This document shows, in pieces, positions 11,481 through 23,589 of a stretch of DNA of 64,000 nt. The number at the start of each line of letters is the position of its first letter. Positions within the stretch are counted from its first letter, which is position 1. The notes under the pieces were generated by a model, which was given only the letters and a program-made list of their open reading frames with translations, was not told the origin of the DNA and did no database searches. The stretch lies in the NCBI GenBank assembly GCA_019454045.1, contig SKCR01033657.1, forward strand, positions 186,001-250,000. The letters run 5' to 3'. Position numbers and translations under genes: made by a program. The DNA comes from Zanthoxylum bungeanum (lineage: Eukaryota; Streptophyta; Magnoliopsida; Sapindales; Rutaceae).

Positions 11481-13590
11481 TGTTGGACATTCTGACCCAT
11501 AGCGTCACTATTTGCACAGATCATTGTGTTGTTGTAGCAAATTAACTATGTGACAAAGAAATTGCACTCTCATCATTTGTGATTAGATCACCATAGATAT
11601 ATAAATGAAGAGAGGTCCCTATAATTAGTACCTGGACTGAGAATGATATGAGACAGTATCAGTCCCCGAAGGTTTAATCATTAAATATCCCTAGCCGGAG
11701 TATTATCGAGAATGGACATCGATAATGCGGAATAGGCTAGTATTGCACTTGTGCGCGTTGTGAGGGCACAACGGCATAGTTCTCATATATATAAGTATTG
11801 GATACTTATGCAAGTGCGATAGGAGGTCGTGTTTCACCGACGGTACGGGAAACAGCTTCGCTCTGGATAGACCCCTCGGAATCCCATTGGTAATATGACT
11901 ATGTGTCTATGGGAGGCCGAAATCAAGGTAGGTGTGTATGGTCTTAACCTGAGACTTACATCGCTAATACTTACGATAATCGATAGACTTTGGTCTTGGT
12001 GGTAGGGGACTTTAAACGGGTTCTGTGTACACCACTTCTGGGTCTATCAGAGAGTCGTAGTGTATTGGATGTGATGTCAAGACGGAAGTATCACTTCAGT
12101 CATATTGGAGATGATGTCACGCAGGATACGGTACTAGTGCTCTTGAGTGCTGCGCAGCCAATCAGGATATTATGACCAGGTCATGAATATCCGATTATAG
12201 AGACTATGCTACCAGACATCCGATATGTGCTTCGGACGGGGCAGACACTTATCCAGCCCCAGCCCTAGTACGTGATTATCCGATACTGGACTAATATCCA
12301 CAATACAATCGTATACTACGCTTGATACAGATCTTACTATTCATTGGATGAATATCACCGGAGAATTGGGTAGACATCGTGCTTTGCTAGGAGCCGACCT
12401 TGTCTCGTAAATCGGTAGAACGTAGTACTTGGTACGTACGTGATTCGGATACTCCGACGACCCTTTTACTGCCAATGCATTCGGAGATCTCATGGGTCGC
12501 TTCCTGATAATGCACCGATGACGCATAACTCGCACTCATTTATAATCTGGGATTATAATAGAAGAGAGAGAAAATTAATCTAGGATTAATTACGGAGATA
12601 TTTTATCTAGGATAAAATATCGTAAAGAGAGAGATAACGATTAATTTGGAATTAATCGATTGAATTAATATATTCGATATATTAAACGAAATTAGATTTC
12701 GACGCGGAATTAAAATTAGATTTTAATTCGGGCGAACGAATTAATTTAGAATTAATTCGTTAGCGACGTGAATAGTGAATTCGCTAGGCGTAATCATCTA
12801 ATTACGACGCGACGAAAAAATCGTTAAATTGGAATTAACGAACCCGAGCCCGAGTGTGATTGCGAGCGCATTCGTATTTCAAATTCGAGTGCGGCGACGC
12901 AAGTCACATCAAGCGTCAAATCAATCGTCACATCAAGCGTCAAATCAAAAGTCACTTTCAGTGATTGATTGATTTGATTAATGGATTGAGTGAAAGACAC
13001 TAAACATGTCACTTTATTAAAGTTGATATAACTTGATGGACATTGACATTGGAGTGTGGAACACTCAAGCTTATTACATTCAATTTATTTGACTTTTTAA
13101 AAGTTAAAATGAATTGGTAAATCATTTAATATTTTTTTTGAAAATATATAAACAAATGATTTACAACTTTTGTAATAACTTAACACATTTCTTTCTCTCT
13201 CATTTTGCTCTCTTCTCTCACGCCCAAAACAGAAATATTGGGACTGGTTTTGAACCAGAAAAACGTGAGCAATAGGGAAGCCAATAGTGGGTTTTCATGG
13301 TGAAAATTCAAGTGCTAGCACACTTACGAGTCTTGCGAAGGTGGTAGGGAGGTTCGCCCATGAGCCGGGATCCGTCGAACGAGGCTTGGAGCTCCGTTTT
13401 CTCAGCTCATAACTGAAAAACTGTGGCAGTGGACTGGTTGCAGTGGCGTGAGCAAGGCAGTGCGTTTTTGCCTTCATTCGTCTCTAAATCGACTCAACCG
13501 ATCGATGTGAGTATTCCGCTACCTTCCTCGATGTATTCGCACATATATTTCATTGCTTGTTTGATCTTGGGACCTAGATTTAAACCAACA
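11481..13590 (+). repeat. alpha3 left LTR
   Basis: It runs from TGTTGGACATTC to AAACCAACA. A TATA-like AATATATAAACA lies at about 13143-13154. Downstream are a TCTCTCTC tract, the CAAGTGCTAGCACAC block at about 13308 and a GTGAGT site at 13507-13512. Its middle is rich in alternating AATTAATCC/GGATTAATT pieces, seen in every alpha LTR. Confidence 0.95.
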
Positions 13591-13591
13591 A

Positions 13592-13606
13592 TGGCATCAA
13601 GAGCTT
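13592..13606 (+). other. alpha3 primer-binding site
   Basis: TGGCATCAAGAGCTT starts two bases after the LTR. It is a diverged initiator-Met-tRNA site; alpha5 has TGGTATCATGAGCC at the same place. Confidence 0.75.
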
Positions 13607-15932
13607 AGGTTCAAGCATGAAATTTATAGGGCTTAAAATTTGGGTAAATGTGATTTGAGCATGATTTGAATAAATTGTTTGTTTGAGTATGCTTATAACA
13701 TGTTTAATTTCATTTTGGTTGGATCAATTTGAGGAAAAATGATTTGGAATTATTTTCCCCAAAATGGATGTGTTGGCCGAATGTAATGTGATTTTTTGGA
13801 TCTTGGATTTTTTGATTTTTGATTCATTTGATGAGTTAGAATCAATTAGGTTGACGTTAATTTGAATCGAATTGGATTGGATTTCGAATTGGACAAAAAC
13901 CCCAAATTCCTTACCATGGCCGAATGTATCATTGCCCTAATGTCTTGGTAATTTTGGTTTTGTGACATTGGATGTGTATGAAATCAAATCGGATGGTGAT
14001 TTAATGTCGATTGTAGGTTCGATTGGATCGAAACCGAATCGGACACAAAATCCCTCCTTGGCCGAGTACTTAAAAGCATGTAAATGGGTTTGATTTTTCC
14101 TTATGTGTGTTTGACATGTAATAATGAATTAAGTATGATTAATTGGACTAATTTAGTGTTTTGGAAATGTTGATTTAGTTGATTAATCATATAATGCACT
14201 TTTGGTAATTAAATTGTGAAAATTGGATTTTTGGATTTAATTAATTGGGCCTAATTTTGGAAATTAGAATTTAAAGTTGTAATTGGGCCTATTGGGCTTG
14301 ATTTATCAAGTTTGGTTTAGGCCAAATGGATTGGATCCAATTGGGCCCAAAACCTTAACCATAAAGCCCAAATGCGACTAATGAACCTTTAATGTTTAAT
14401 TGGGCCTAATGGGCCGAAATTGATTTCTAAGGCATTTTGGATGATTCCACTATTGGGCTTTGGTTGCCGAAGCCCATGCCTAAAGAAATTAATTGAAGCC
14501 CATTAGACTTAAATTAAATTGATGTTGGACGTTAATCGGACTTTGAGTCCCGACGCGATTGAATTTGGAATTTAAATCGTAAAAGGTTTATTAATATAAA
14601 GTGCAATATTTAATTTGGAATTGAATAGTGAATTAGTATTAAATACATGTTAAATTGGATTTAATTATGTAGTTTAATTTAATTCATGAATTCGTACTTT
14701 GAGTACTTATTCGCAAAAACGAGTTTGACTCGATCAAAATCAAATCGTTGTTTGAACATTGGATGATCACTTAATTATCAGATTAATTAATTTGATTAGA
14801 TTGATTGATAGCATGCTTATGTGTGTGAATACATGGTTGTGTTGAATGAATAATGTATATCGGATGGATATTAGATGGGTGGGCAATTTTAGAAATTGTT
14901 GTAATAAATTCGATTTATTAAATTGGACCTGCGTGTCCAGCCTTTTCACCTTCGTTCTCTTGTATTCTTTTCTCACCTATTCCCCTCTATGTATATGAGG
15001 TTTCTTTAGAAGTGTAGTGTAACGGGTAGAAGTAATACTAGTGCTAGCTTTAGTGAGAAAGGGAGAGATTTGATCTAGGATCAATGTGTAAGTATCCATC
15101 CGCATATCATTATTATTTATTTTCATATACGCTTTATTATGTATTTAGAATGCATGTTTAAGGGTGTATGATGATGAGACCTTAACAAAGATAATTAAAT
15201 TGGTAGCCAATTTGCACGCGAAAATCCCTCAATATATATCATGCGTCATTTCCTTCCATTGAGCGATTCTTGCTCAAGATCGGAGATTGTCAGGGGTTGT
15301 TTTTGGCCAAAGTCAAGCCCTTGTCAGTCAAAGATGTGCTTTAATCACGAGGCTTTGTTATATATCGGTGTCGTGTCCAAGTTGTGGTTTGTTTGGCCAA
15401 AGTCAAGACCACTTCTTGTCTATAGACATTTGATTACGAAGCTTCCCTGTCAATGGGTCCACGCTTGACTGGGATCACTAGGTTTGTTATTGTGCCAAAT
15501 CCAAGGCCTAGTTGATTCAGAGGAAAACGGGTAGGGTATATATTCGATATATAGGCATTTATTAGATATATGTTTCGGACTTGGATTTCCACCTACTGGA
15601 TCTAGGAGTTGGATGGGATCCAATTGATCTTCGACATCTACCTTGTTGATTATCATACAATTTTTTGTTTGACCAAAGTCAGGATTGTATGATACTTTAA
15701 CGGGATCCTAGCCCACTAGGAAACACGGTTTCCCGAGTACTCCACAGAGGGTTAGAGACTCGACGAAAAATAGTGGGAGGCAAGTATTGAATTTGCAACA
15801 TTCGTTCGAATACTCGCTAAACACACTCATTTTATTTTACTCGTCATATTAATCAAAAGTATTAGTCGGACTAATATTTTATGTTGTTTTAAAAATATAT
15901 ATAGTTGGACTATATACAAACTCATTCAATAT
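13607..15932 (+). other. alpha3 untranslated leader with GGCCAAAGTCAAG motifs
   Basis: No convincing ORF. Sequence and order match the alpha5 leader (46739-48770), including many TTGGGCC/GGGCCTAAT pieces at 14260-14500 and a block with GGCCAAAGTCAAG at about 15305 and 15394, GTGCCAAATCCAAGG near 15493 and ACCAAAGTCAGG near 15671. Alpha5 has equivalents at about 48250, 48343, 48430 and 48594 with similar spacing. A GTAAGTATCC at about 15088 could act as a splice donor. Confidence 0.7.
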
Positions 15933-16280
15933 ATAGTTGATTTTGAAATTAGATTATAGTAATCAATATAATTGAATTAAATGATAGTTGATTTTATAAT
16001 GGGATTATAGTAATCAATATAATTGAATTAAATGATAGTTGATTTTATAATGGGATTATAGTAATCAATATAATTGAATTAAATGATAGTTGATTTTATA
16101 ATGGGATTATAGTAATCAATATAATTGAATTAAATGATAGTTGATTTTATAATTATAGTAATCAATATAATTGAATTAAATTATAGTTGATTTTATAATT
16201 ATAGTAATCAATATAATTGAATTAAATGATAGTTGATTTTATAATGGGATTATAGTAATCAATATTAAAATTATAGTTGA
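15933..16280 (+). repeat. Tandem array, 51-bp unit, in alpha3 leader
   Basis: Copies begin with ATAGTTGATTTTATAA at 15933, 15984, 16035, 16086, 16137, 16183 and 16229, with a degenerate eighth after. Four steps are exactly 51 bases; two are 46 because the same 5 bases were lost. Each unit contains TTATAGTAATCAATATAATTG. The corresponding part of alpha5 (48770-48930) has related TTGGACTATAT pieces but no array, so the expansion is specific to this copy or subfamily. Confidence 0.92.
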
Positions 16281-16489
16281 TTAAATAATTGGATTATTGT
16301 AATCATTATAATAAATAGTACCTTAATAATTTGATTAAATAGTTGGACTATTAAAATCAAGTAAAGAATTGAAAAGGTTGAATATTTAAAATATATAATC
16401 CTTGGATTAAATGTTTTAAATGATTTAATTTTCAATTGGGAATAAATAAATGGGTTACTTTATTGGATAAAATAACTTATTATTACTAA

Positions 16490-16780
16490 ACCCATAATTA
16501 AGCAATAGTAGAGCATAAAATCTTTGGAAGATTTATGTGATGATGACTTTAGTGCTTAATTAATATACTTATAATAAATCTATCTTTGGATTTAAAAGTA
16601 TTAAGTTTGCAATTGGGCATGTAGCACAAGGTGCACATCGTTTCGACATTCCGAAACCCAAGGCTTGGCCAAAGGTTTGTGGAACATTGAAAATGATGAT
16701 TGACATATCCCAAAAGTGACTACCATCTGGATATGGAAGACACGAAGGAATTAAAGAAAGGGCGAGGCTCTGACTTTAAA
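16490..16780 (+). pseudogene. alpha3 gag remnant
   Basis: 16497-16560 aligns with the alpha5 gag segment around AATAGTAGAGCATGAGCTTTGG but carries stops. 16650-16690 aligns with the region before the zinc knuckle (ACATTCCGAAACCCAAGGC). Most of gag between these points is deleted, and no zinc knuckle can be read. Confidence 0.65.
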
Positions 16781-17220
16781 TATATTTGTCTAAGTTATGT
16801 TCACTACTAGTATTGAAATTAGATTTTAAATACTTAAGTGTGGTACATAAAATATATATGTATTGATGTTCAGAATCTGCTATGAGCAGGATACCGACTT
16901 CAAGCCGAGATTTCTCTGCGAATCGGAAACGGGACGAAAGTCGCTGTTTCGACCGTGGATACCTAAGTTTAGGAACTACCCTTCGGGTATGTACTTAAAT
17001 TAGGAACTGTTATAATGTAACTACTTTGACTAGATACAATATCTCTATATCAATGTTTAATCCGTTACGGATAAAACCTTTATATTCTAGAACACTAAGT
17101 GTTTTATTATATAAAGACGACACTGAGATAAACACATTAGATGTAAATAACAGAATTTATATTTTGAATATAAATAAAATCTCAACAATATAAAATGACA
17201 AATAAATAGCTCATATTGAT
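16781..17220 (+). pseudogene. alpha3 protease remnant
   Basis: It aligns with alpha5 49760-50210: GGGCGAGGCTCTGACTT, then the stretch equivalent to the alpha5 DSGCGTHIC site, AGCAGGATACCG and GAATCGGAAACGGGACGA. The catalytic region is frameshifted and no active-site codon string is readable. Confidence 0.65.
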
Positions 17221-17960
17221 TTGATCAATAGAGACTTATTTGTGGCATTGTTGTCTAGGACACAATTAAACGAGACTCGTATATCCACACTTTTGAAGAG
17301 TGGGTACTAGGACTGATTTGACTATTCAAATAAGGTCTACGAATCTAGTTTACTAGGTAAAGTACCTAAAATACTATTTAATAGGTAATAGTGTAAAGGC
17401 CACCGATCTGTAAGCCCTATTCATGGTGAAGATTAGTGGGCCCATATCTAGCTAGGCTAGATGTGAACATGAATATTTCGTGACCTTAACGGATGTGGCA
17501 TCACGTTATGGTTATGTGTTTCTTTTGAAGAACACAAATCCGAAACTTTGAGTTTCGACACGAAGTATACAAACAGATCGACTATAAATATTATACCGCT
17601 ACGGTAAGACCGTATTGGTAAATACTTAAGCAGTAAGTTTCATACGTACATGAAAGAGTACGGTATTCTTTCACATGAAGACTCCTCCCGAAACACGTCA
17701 GTTAGACGGTGTGTCCGAACTAAAATCGAATTTTGTTGGACATGATAAGGTTTATCATGAGTCACTTTGAGCTATTGTTTCTTCAATGGATATGTATTAA
17801 CAGTGCAAAACTTATTTAGAATAAGATTCCATGAAAATCTGTTTGACAGATGTCATATAGGATATGAACAGGGAAGAATCGGGGTTCTCATTCCTGATAA
17901 TTTGGGTATGCCAGGCATGACGTTTGGATGATACCAAACTAAAAGACCCAAATTGGATAG
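17221..17960 (+). pseudogene. alpha3 integrase remnant
   Basis: It starts at GTGGCATTGTTGTCTAGGACACA, equivalent to the WHxxLGH region of alpha5 at 50229. It continues through ACTCGTATATCCACAC and ATGTGGCATCACGTTATG, to the region of the PQQNG motif at about 17690-17740 (TCAGTTAGACGGTGTGTCCGAAC), where the motif is destroyed. Many stops and shifts. Confidence 0.7.
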
Positions 17961-19000
17961 TGCCAATATAGGTTTCCTAAGGGAACCTTAAGTATAGTAC
18001 TTGTAAATCTCACATGAGAACAATGTGATTGTTGCTCACCATGCGGTTTTTCCTGAGAGGAATACCGATATGCAGTGGTCAGTGGGAGGATAGTGATACT
18101 CGATGAAAATCGGAGTAATACTATTCAAAGCACGAAGTCCTTAATGGAACACAAATAGTTCATCCATGATGAATCTATACCATTAACCTTCAAATACACA
18201 AGAAACTAGTAGATCAGATAGAGTCAGAAAACAACCTAGGGTATGGGTTTCTGATCTCACCCCATAAAGATGTCAATCTTATGGAGGTGTACCATCCGAC
18301 TATGTTTTGAGGAAGTGATACGAGATATCGACTCCCTATTATGGCAAAGTGCCATGAGTCCGAAATGGATTCCATGTATAACAACTATTTTGGATACTAG
18401 TTGTTGTACCACAAGGCATTGTGCCTATTGGTACATTAACGTCTTCAAGGAAGACATACATGGAAGGCAACATACCAACGTACAAAGCTGGGCTTTTTGA
18501 CGGAAAGGTATCGTTATCAACATTGTGTTAATAACGGTTCAACCTTTTACCTATTGCCATTGAAAATCCATTTTGAAGATGCTTGTTGATAACTGCGTAT
18601 TTCATTCATGAAATGTGTCAGTTACAGATCAAAATCGCTTTCCTGAAAAGGAAACCTTTTGGAGAATGTTTATAACATTCTGACAATTTGTACAACCGAC
18701 AAACAAGTTTGCGGGTTATTCGATCCATGTTTGGATTGAAAACAAGCATAAGGTTATTGGAACTGACGTTTTGAAATAATCATAATGGTTTATGATTTGA
18801 CTCAAAACGAAATAATTCTTGTGTATATAAGGAGGTTAATGGGAGGGCGCACTGACAGTGAAAATTCCCATAAAGCTATTGTCGAAAGCTTGGCTTTCAT
18901 AGAAATTCTCCGTAGAATTCTGGGGAGTAACAACCTTTATTCAAGGAATAAAGATCTACTGGGATAGAATTGAAGTTGTTAACACTCTCTGGGAAATTGT
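17961..19000 (+). pseudogene. alpha3 reverse transcriptase remnant
   Basis: It aligns with alpha5 51000-51830 and beyond. Landmarks are the GGCATTGTGCCTATTGGTA block at 18415, ACATACATGGAAGGCAACAT at 18455, CCTTTTGGAGAATGTTTATA at 18653 and a stretch around 18790-18830 equivalent to QNExxxVYI. No YVDD site can be read, and small deletions shift the frame repeatedly. Confidence 0.7.
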
Positions 19001-19605
19001 ACATTTAAAATGTACCTGTATTGGAGTCTCATATGCTTCGAGCATATGGAGTCACAATCGGGTCAATCCAAGTGATAGTCACTGGATTGAAGTTGAGAAC
19101 ATCTGTTAGTATCAGAGAACTAAAGATGCTATCTTAAACTATGGAGAAGGAGAACTTGTAGTGACTGGGATCACTACTGCAAGTTTCCAAACAATTAAAA
19201 TACTACGGTACTATAAAGTTTGAATAACAGGGACAGTGAGCTGGAAATCTTCCTAGCAAGATAACTGTTGCCGAACAAACAACAAATGCGGATTATTGCT
19301 GCAGCTGAGGAAGCAATAGAAGACCATCTGGGTCGAAAATAAATCTAATAAGAATAGATAAAGTTCTGTTAGCAGCTGAGCTAGGCGTCAGCATAGGCTA
19401 AGGAATTAAAGGTCTCATCGACGATCCAGATATATACTTCTATATCATCTGATTCGTTCGGATCATACATCGTGGCGATGTGATGATCGTATAAATCGCG
19501 TCAAACGATAAACAAACAAATCCGCTGACGAAAACCTTTCCTCAGCAATTTGAGCGAACCGTACATAGTTCAGGTGTAGGACACTTGAGTGACTCGCTAC
19601 GTGCC
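19001..19605 (+). pseudogene. alpha3 RNase H remnant and 3' end
   Basis: It aligns in reverse with alpha4 36943-37730: the ATTGCTGCAGCTGAGGAAGCA block at about 19297, TCATCGACGATCCAGATATA at 19417, and TTCGGATCATACATCGTGGCGATGTG at 19457 (the hydrolase end). It then reads AGTTCAGGTGTAGGACACTTGAGTGA up to the PPT. No open frame. Confidence 0.7.
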
Positions 19606-19616
19606 AAGTGGGAGAT
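19606..19616 (+). other. alpha3 polypurine tract
   Basis: AAGTGGGAGAT touches the right LTR. The same tract precedes the LTRs of alpha2 and alpha4, and B has GAGTGGGAGA. Confidence 0.85.
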
Positions 19617-21725
19617 TGTTGGACATTTTGACCCATAGCGTCACTATTTGCACAGATCATTGTTTTGTTGTAGCAAATTAACTATGTGACAAAGAAATTG
19701 CACTCTCATCATTTGTGATTAGATCTCCATAGATATATAAATGAAGAGAGGTCCCTATGATTAGTACCTGGACTGAGAATGATATGAGACAGTATCAGTC
19801 CCCGAAGGTTTAATCATTAAATATCCCTAGCCGGAGTATTATCGAAAATGGACATCTATAATGCGGAATAGGCTAGTATTGCACTTGTGCGCGTTGTGAG
19901 GGCACAACGGCATAGTTATCATATATATAAGTATTGGATACTTATGCAAGTGCGATAGGAGGTCGTGTTTCACCGACGGTACGGGAAACAGCTTCGCTCT
20001 GGATAGACCCCTCGGAATCCCATTGGTAATATGACTATGTGTCTATGGGAGGCCGAAATCAAGGTAGGTGTGTATGGTCTTAACCTGAGACTTACATCGC
20101 TAATACTTACGATAATCGATAGACTTTGGTCTTGGTGGTAGGGGACTTTAAACGGGTTCTGTGTACACCACTTCTGGGTCTATCAGAGAGTCGTATAGTG
20201 TATTGGATGTGATGTCAAGACGGAAGTATCACTTCAGTCATATTGGAGATGATGTCAGCAGGATACGGTACTAGTGCTCTTGAGTGCTGCGCAGCCAATC
20301 AGGATATTATGACCAGGTCATGAATATCCGATTATAGAGACTATGTTACCAGACATCCGATATGTGCTTCGGACGGGGCAGACACTTATCCAGCCCCAGC
20401 CCTAGTACGTGATTATCCGATACTGGACTAATATCCACAATACAATCGTATACTACGCTTGATACAGATCTTACTATTCATTGGATGAATATCACCGGAG
20501 AATTGGGTAGACATCGTGCTTTGCTAGGAGCCGACCTTGTCTCGTAAATCGGTAGAACGTAGTACTTGGTACGTACGTGATTCGGATACTCCGACGACCT
20601 TTTACTGCCAATGCATCCGGAGATCTCATGGGTCGCTTTCTGATAATGCACCGATGACGCATAACTCGCACTCATTTATAATCTGGGATTATAAAGAAGA
20701 GAGAGAAAATTAATCTAGGATTAATTACGGAGATATTTTATCTAGGATAAAATATCGTAAAGAGAGAGATAACGATTAATTTGGAATTAATCGATTGAAT
20801 TAATATATTCGATATATTAAACGAAATTAGATTTCGACGCGGAATTAAAATTAGATTTTAATTCGGGCGAACGAATTAATTTAGAATTAATTCGTTAGCG
20901 ACGTGAATAGTGAATTCGCTAGGCGTAATCATCTAATTACGACGCGACGGAAAAATCGTTAATTTGGAATTAACGAACCCGAGCCCGAGTGTGATTGCGA
21001 GCGCATTCGTATTTTGAATTCGAGTGCGGCGACGCAAGTCACATCAAGCGTCAAATCAATCGTCACATCAAGCGTCAAATCAAAAGTCACTTTCAGTGAT
21101 TGATTGATTTGATTAATGGATTGAGTGAAAGACACTCAACATGTCACTTTATTAAAGTTGATATAACTTGATGGACATTGATATTGGAGTGTGGAACACT
21201 CAAGCTTATTACATTCAATTTATTTGACTTTTTAAAAGTTAAAATGAATTGGTAAATCATTTAATATTTTTTTTGAAAATATATAAACAAATGATTTACA
21301 ACTTTTGTAATAACTTAACACATTTCTTTCTCTCTCATTTTGCTCTATTCTCTCACTCCCAAAACAGAAATATTGGGACTGGTTTTGAACCAGAAAAACG
21401 TGAGCAATAGGGAAGCCAAGAGTGGGTTTTCATGGTGAAAATTCAAGTGCTAGCACACTTACGAGTCTTGCGAAGGTGGTAGGGAGGTTCACCCATGAGC
21501 CGGGATCCATCGGACGAGGCTTGGAGCTCCGTTTTCTCAGCTCAAAACTGAAAAACTGCAGCAGTGGATTGGTTGCAGTGGCGTGAGCAAGGCAGTGCGT
21601 TTTTGCCTTCATTCGTCTCCAAATCGACTCAACCGATCGATGTGAGTATTCCGCTACCTTCCTCGATGTATTCGCACATATATTTCATTGCTTGTTTGAT
21701 CTTGGGACCTAGATTTAAACCAACA
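19617..21725 (+). repeat. alpha3 right LTR
   Basis: It is colinear with the left LTR over its full length, with about 30 substitutions or small indels by eye. The GTGAGT site is at 21642-21647. It is followed by the second TAATG and the rest of B gag. Confidence 0.95.
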
Positions 21726-21730
21726 TAATG

Positions 21731-22337
21731 ACCTAATGAAAGAGTTCAGGAAATATGACATGGCTAAGGACATGTGCTCCACACTAGCTGAAAAGTTTGG
21801 TAGTACCTCAATAACCAAACTCAGGTCACTGACAATCAAGTTTGACACATACAAGAAATGTCCTGAGTTCATTATGTCAAAACACTTGAGGCAAATGTCA
21901 AACATGATTACTGAACTGGCAGATGCTGGACATGTTCTTACAGATGAACAGAAAGTCCAATCGGTCATTCGTTCTCTTCCAAATAGCTGGGAGCATATGA
22001 AGATGCATTTGACCCACAATGAGAGCATCAAAACCTTTGATGATGCTAAACGTCACCTTGAATTAGAAAGCGACCGTCTTGCGGCTGCTAAGTAAAATAC
22101 TGAAGTGTATATGACATAAACTAGCAAACCTGGGGGTTTCAAGAAGAAAAGAAAATTTCATGGTGGTGGGTTCCAGTTCGGAAAAGAACAAAATTCTTCC
22201 AAGCCAGAAAAGAAACAGAAGACCAATCAACATTGGAAAAGAAAACGTCCTACCAAAAAGAAAAATATGGCAAAGGTTAAATGTTTTAACTGTGGTAAGA
22301 AATGTCATTTTGCTCGTGACTGTACTGAGCCTAAAAA
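21731..22337 (+). pseudogene. Element B gag, C-terminal piece with zinc knuckle
   Basis: It continues gag in phase after alpha3. It starts with the LMKEFRKYDMAK segment, then a UBN2-like core containing RSLPNSWEHMK. A stop at 22093-22095 and another at about 22117 interrupt a Lys-rich linker. The knuckle follows at 22282-22323 as CFNCGKKCHFARDC, with the usual Gly before His changed to Cys. The frame then meets the protease frame at an A-rich CTAAAAAGAC (22331-22340), where gag lies in one phase and protease in another. Gag normally forms the particle and binds RNA; this copy cannot make a full product. Confidence 0.88.
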
Positions 22338-22514
22338 GACTCAGGAGCCACAGACCATGTAGCGAAGGATAGAGATGCCTTCATGGAATTTCGGTGAATT
22401 TCACCTGGGGTGAAGTGGATATATGTTGGCAACAACTCACGGGTTGAAGTCAAAGGCATAGGAACATGCAAGTTAGTCATGCATGGTGGAAAAACTTGAC
22501 TACTACATGATGTA
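22338..22514 (+). pseudogene. Element B aspartic protease
   Basis: The frame opens with the active site DSGATDHV at 22338 and continues DRDAFMEF. Two in-frame TGA codons follow, one at about 22392 after MEFR and one at about 22497. The flap-side segment VEVKGIGTCKL and the C-terminal LHDVLFAPQISRNLVSV are readable. It lies in the phase one base back from gag and in phase with integrase. Protease cleaves the Gag-Pol precursor; here it is broken. Confidence 0.85.
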
Positions 22515-23580
22515 TTGTTTGCTCCACAAATTAGTCGAAATTTAGTCTCTGTGTTGGTTTTGGTTAATTTAGGTTTCAATTTGAACTTCCATAAATTTGG
22601 TGTTGATTTGTACTTAGGTATAATACACTATGGTTCTGGTTATTTTCTGGATGGTTTTATTGTATTAAATGTTGAATGTTTTAATCACAATTCTGGTTTT
22701 TCGTTTGTTACTTCATCTGTCAGTGATGATAGTGATGTAACTGTGTGGCATGCTAGACTTGGCCACATTGGCCAGCAAAGAATGAACAGATTAGCCAAAG
22801 AAGGCTTTCTGGGAAATATTGAGAAGGTGGAATTGTCAACCTGTGAATATTGCTTGGCAGGAAAAACTGCGAGAAAACTATTTGGAAAAGGGACTAGAGC
22901 AGAATTTTCCTTACAATTAATTCATTCAGATATCTGTGGTCCAATGAATGTCAGGGCAAGGCATGTAGCATCTTATTTCATCACATTTATAGATGATTTT
23001 ACACGCTTTGGTTATGTCTATTTGATTGCTCATAAATCCGAAGCATTAGAATATTTCAAGAAATTTATGAATTTAACAGAAAATCAATTGGACAAGAAAA
23101 TTAAAGCACTACGCACTGACCGTGGTCGTGAGTACTTATCTGATCAGTTCAGAGAATTATGTGATGAAAAAGGAATTAGTCGTCAGTTGACTACTCCTGC
23201 TACTCCTCAACAAAATGGTGTTGCGGAAAGAAGAAATATAACTCTTCTTGAAATGGTTAGGTCTACGATGGCAAAAGCAAATTTACCTATAACCTATTGG
23301 TGTGATGCATTATTAACTGCCACATATGTACTTAACCGAGTGCCATATAAATCTGTGTCCACCACACCATATGAGTTATGGACAGGTCGTAAACCAGATA
23401 TTCACTTTCTAAAACCTTGGGGTTGTGCGGCTTATGTTCATGTGCGTTCTCACGAACATGGAAAGTTAGGCCCAAGAGGAAAAAATAGTATCTTCATAAG
23501 ATATTCTGAACAATCAAAAGGATATGTTTGCATAGGTGAACATGAAAGTGAAGGCGTGACATAATTTGAATCACGAGATA
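22515..23580 (+). CDS. Element B integrase
   Basis: The open frame to 23564 holds the pre-integrase and core domains. The HHCC finger appears as WHARLGHIGQQ with CEYCLAGK. The DDE residues sit in the LIHSDICGP, FIDDFTRFGYVYL and LRTDRGREYL segments, and the PQQNGVAERR motif supplies the Glu. After the core come the NRVPYKSVSTTPYELW and GRKPDIHFLKPWGCAAYVH segments, as in plant copia elements. It ends at TAA 23562-23564 followed by a further stop. A one-base shift near 23590 separates it from RT. Integrase inserts the cDNA into the host genome. The core looks intact, but it is part of a broken polyprotein. Confidence 0.9.
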
Positions 23581-23589
23581 TCACTTTCT

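Larger units (their letters stand above)
11481..21725 (+). mobile_element. alpha3: complete copia retrotransposon inserted in B gag
   Basis: This 10,245-bp element has LTRs of 2110 and 2109 bp, ends TGTTGG and CCAACA, and a TAATG target duplication (11476-11480 and 21726-21730). The PBS lies directly after the left LTR and the PPT AAGTGGGAGAT directly before the right one. The interior is a 2.9-kb untranslated leader, then ruined gag, PR, INT, RT and RNase H recognisable mainly by alignment with alpha5 and alpha4. By eye the two LTRs differ at about 30 positions (near 98.5% identity), so insertion was recent although the coding part is dead. It must have been copied by proteins from another element. 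Confidence 0.95.

Noticed and set aside
15933..16280. 51-bp repeats as a satellite or CRISPR-like locus
   Set aside because: It is a simple head-to-tail amplification without unique spacers, inside the alpha3 leader.
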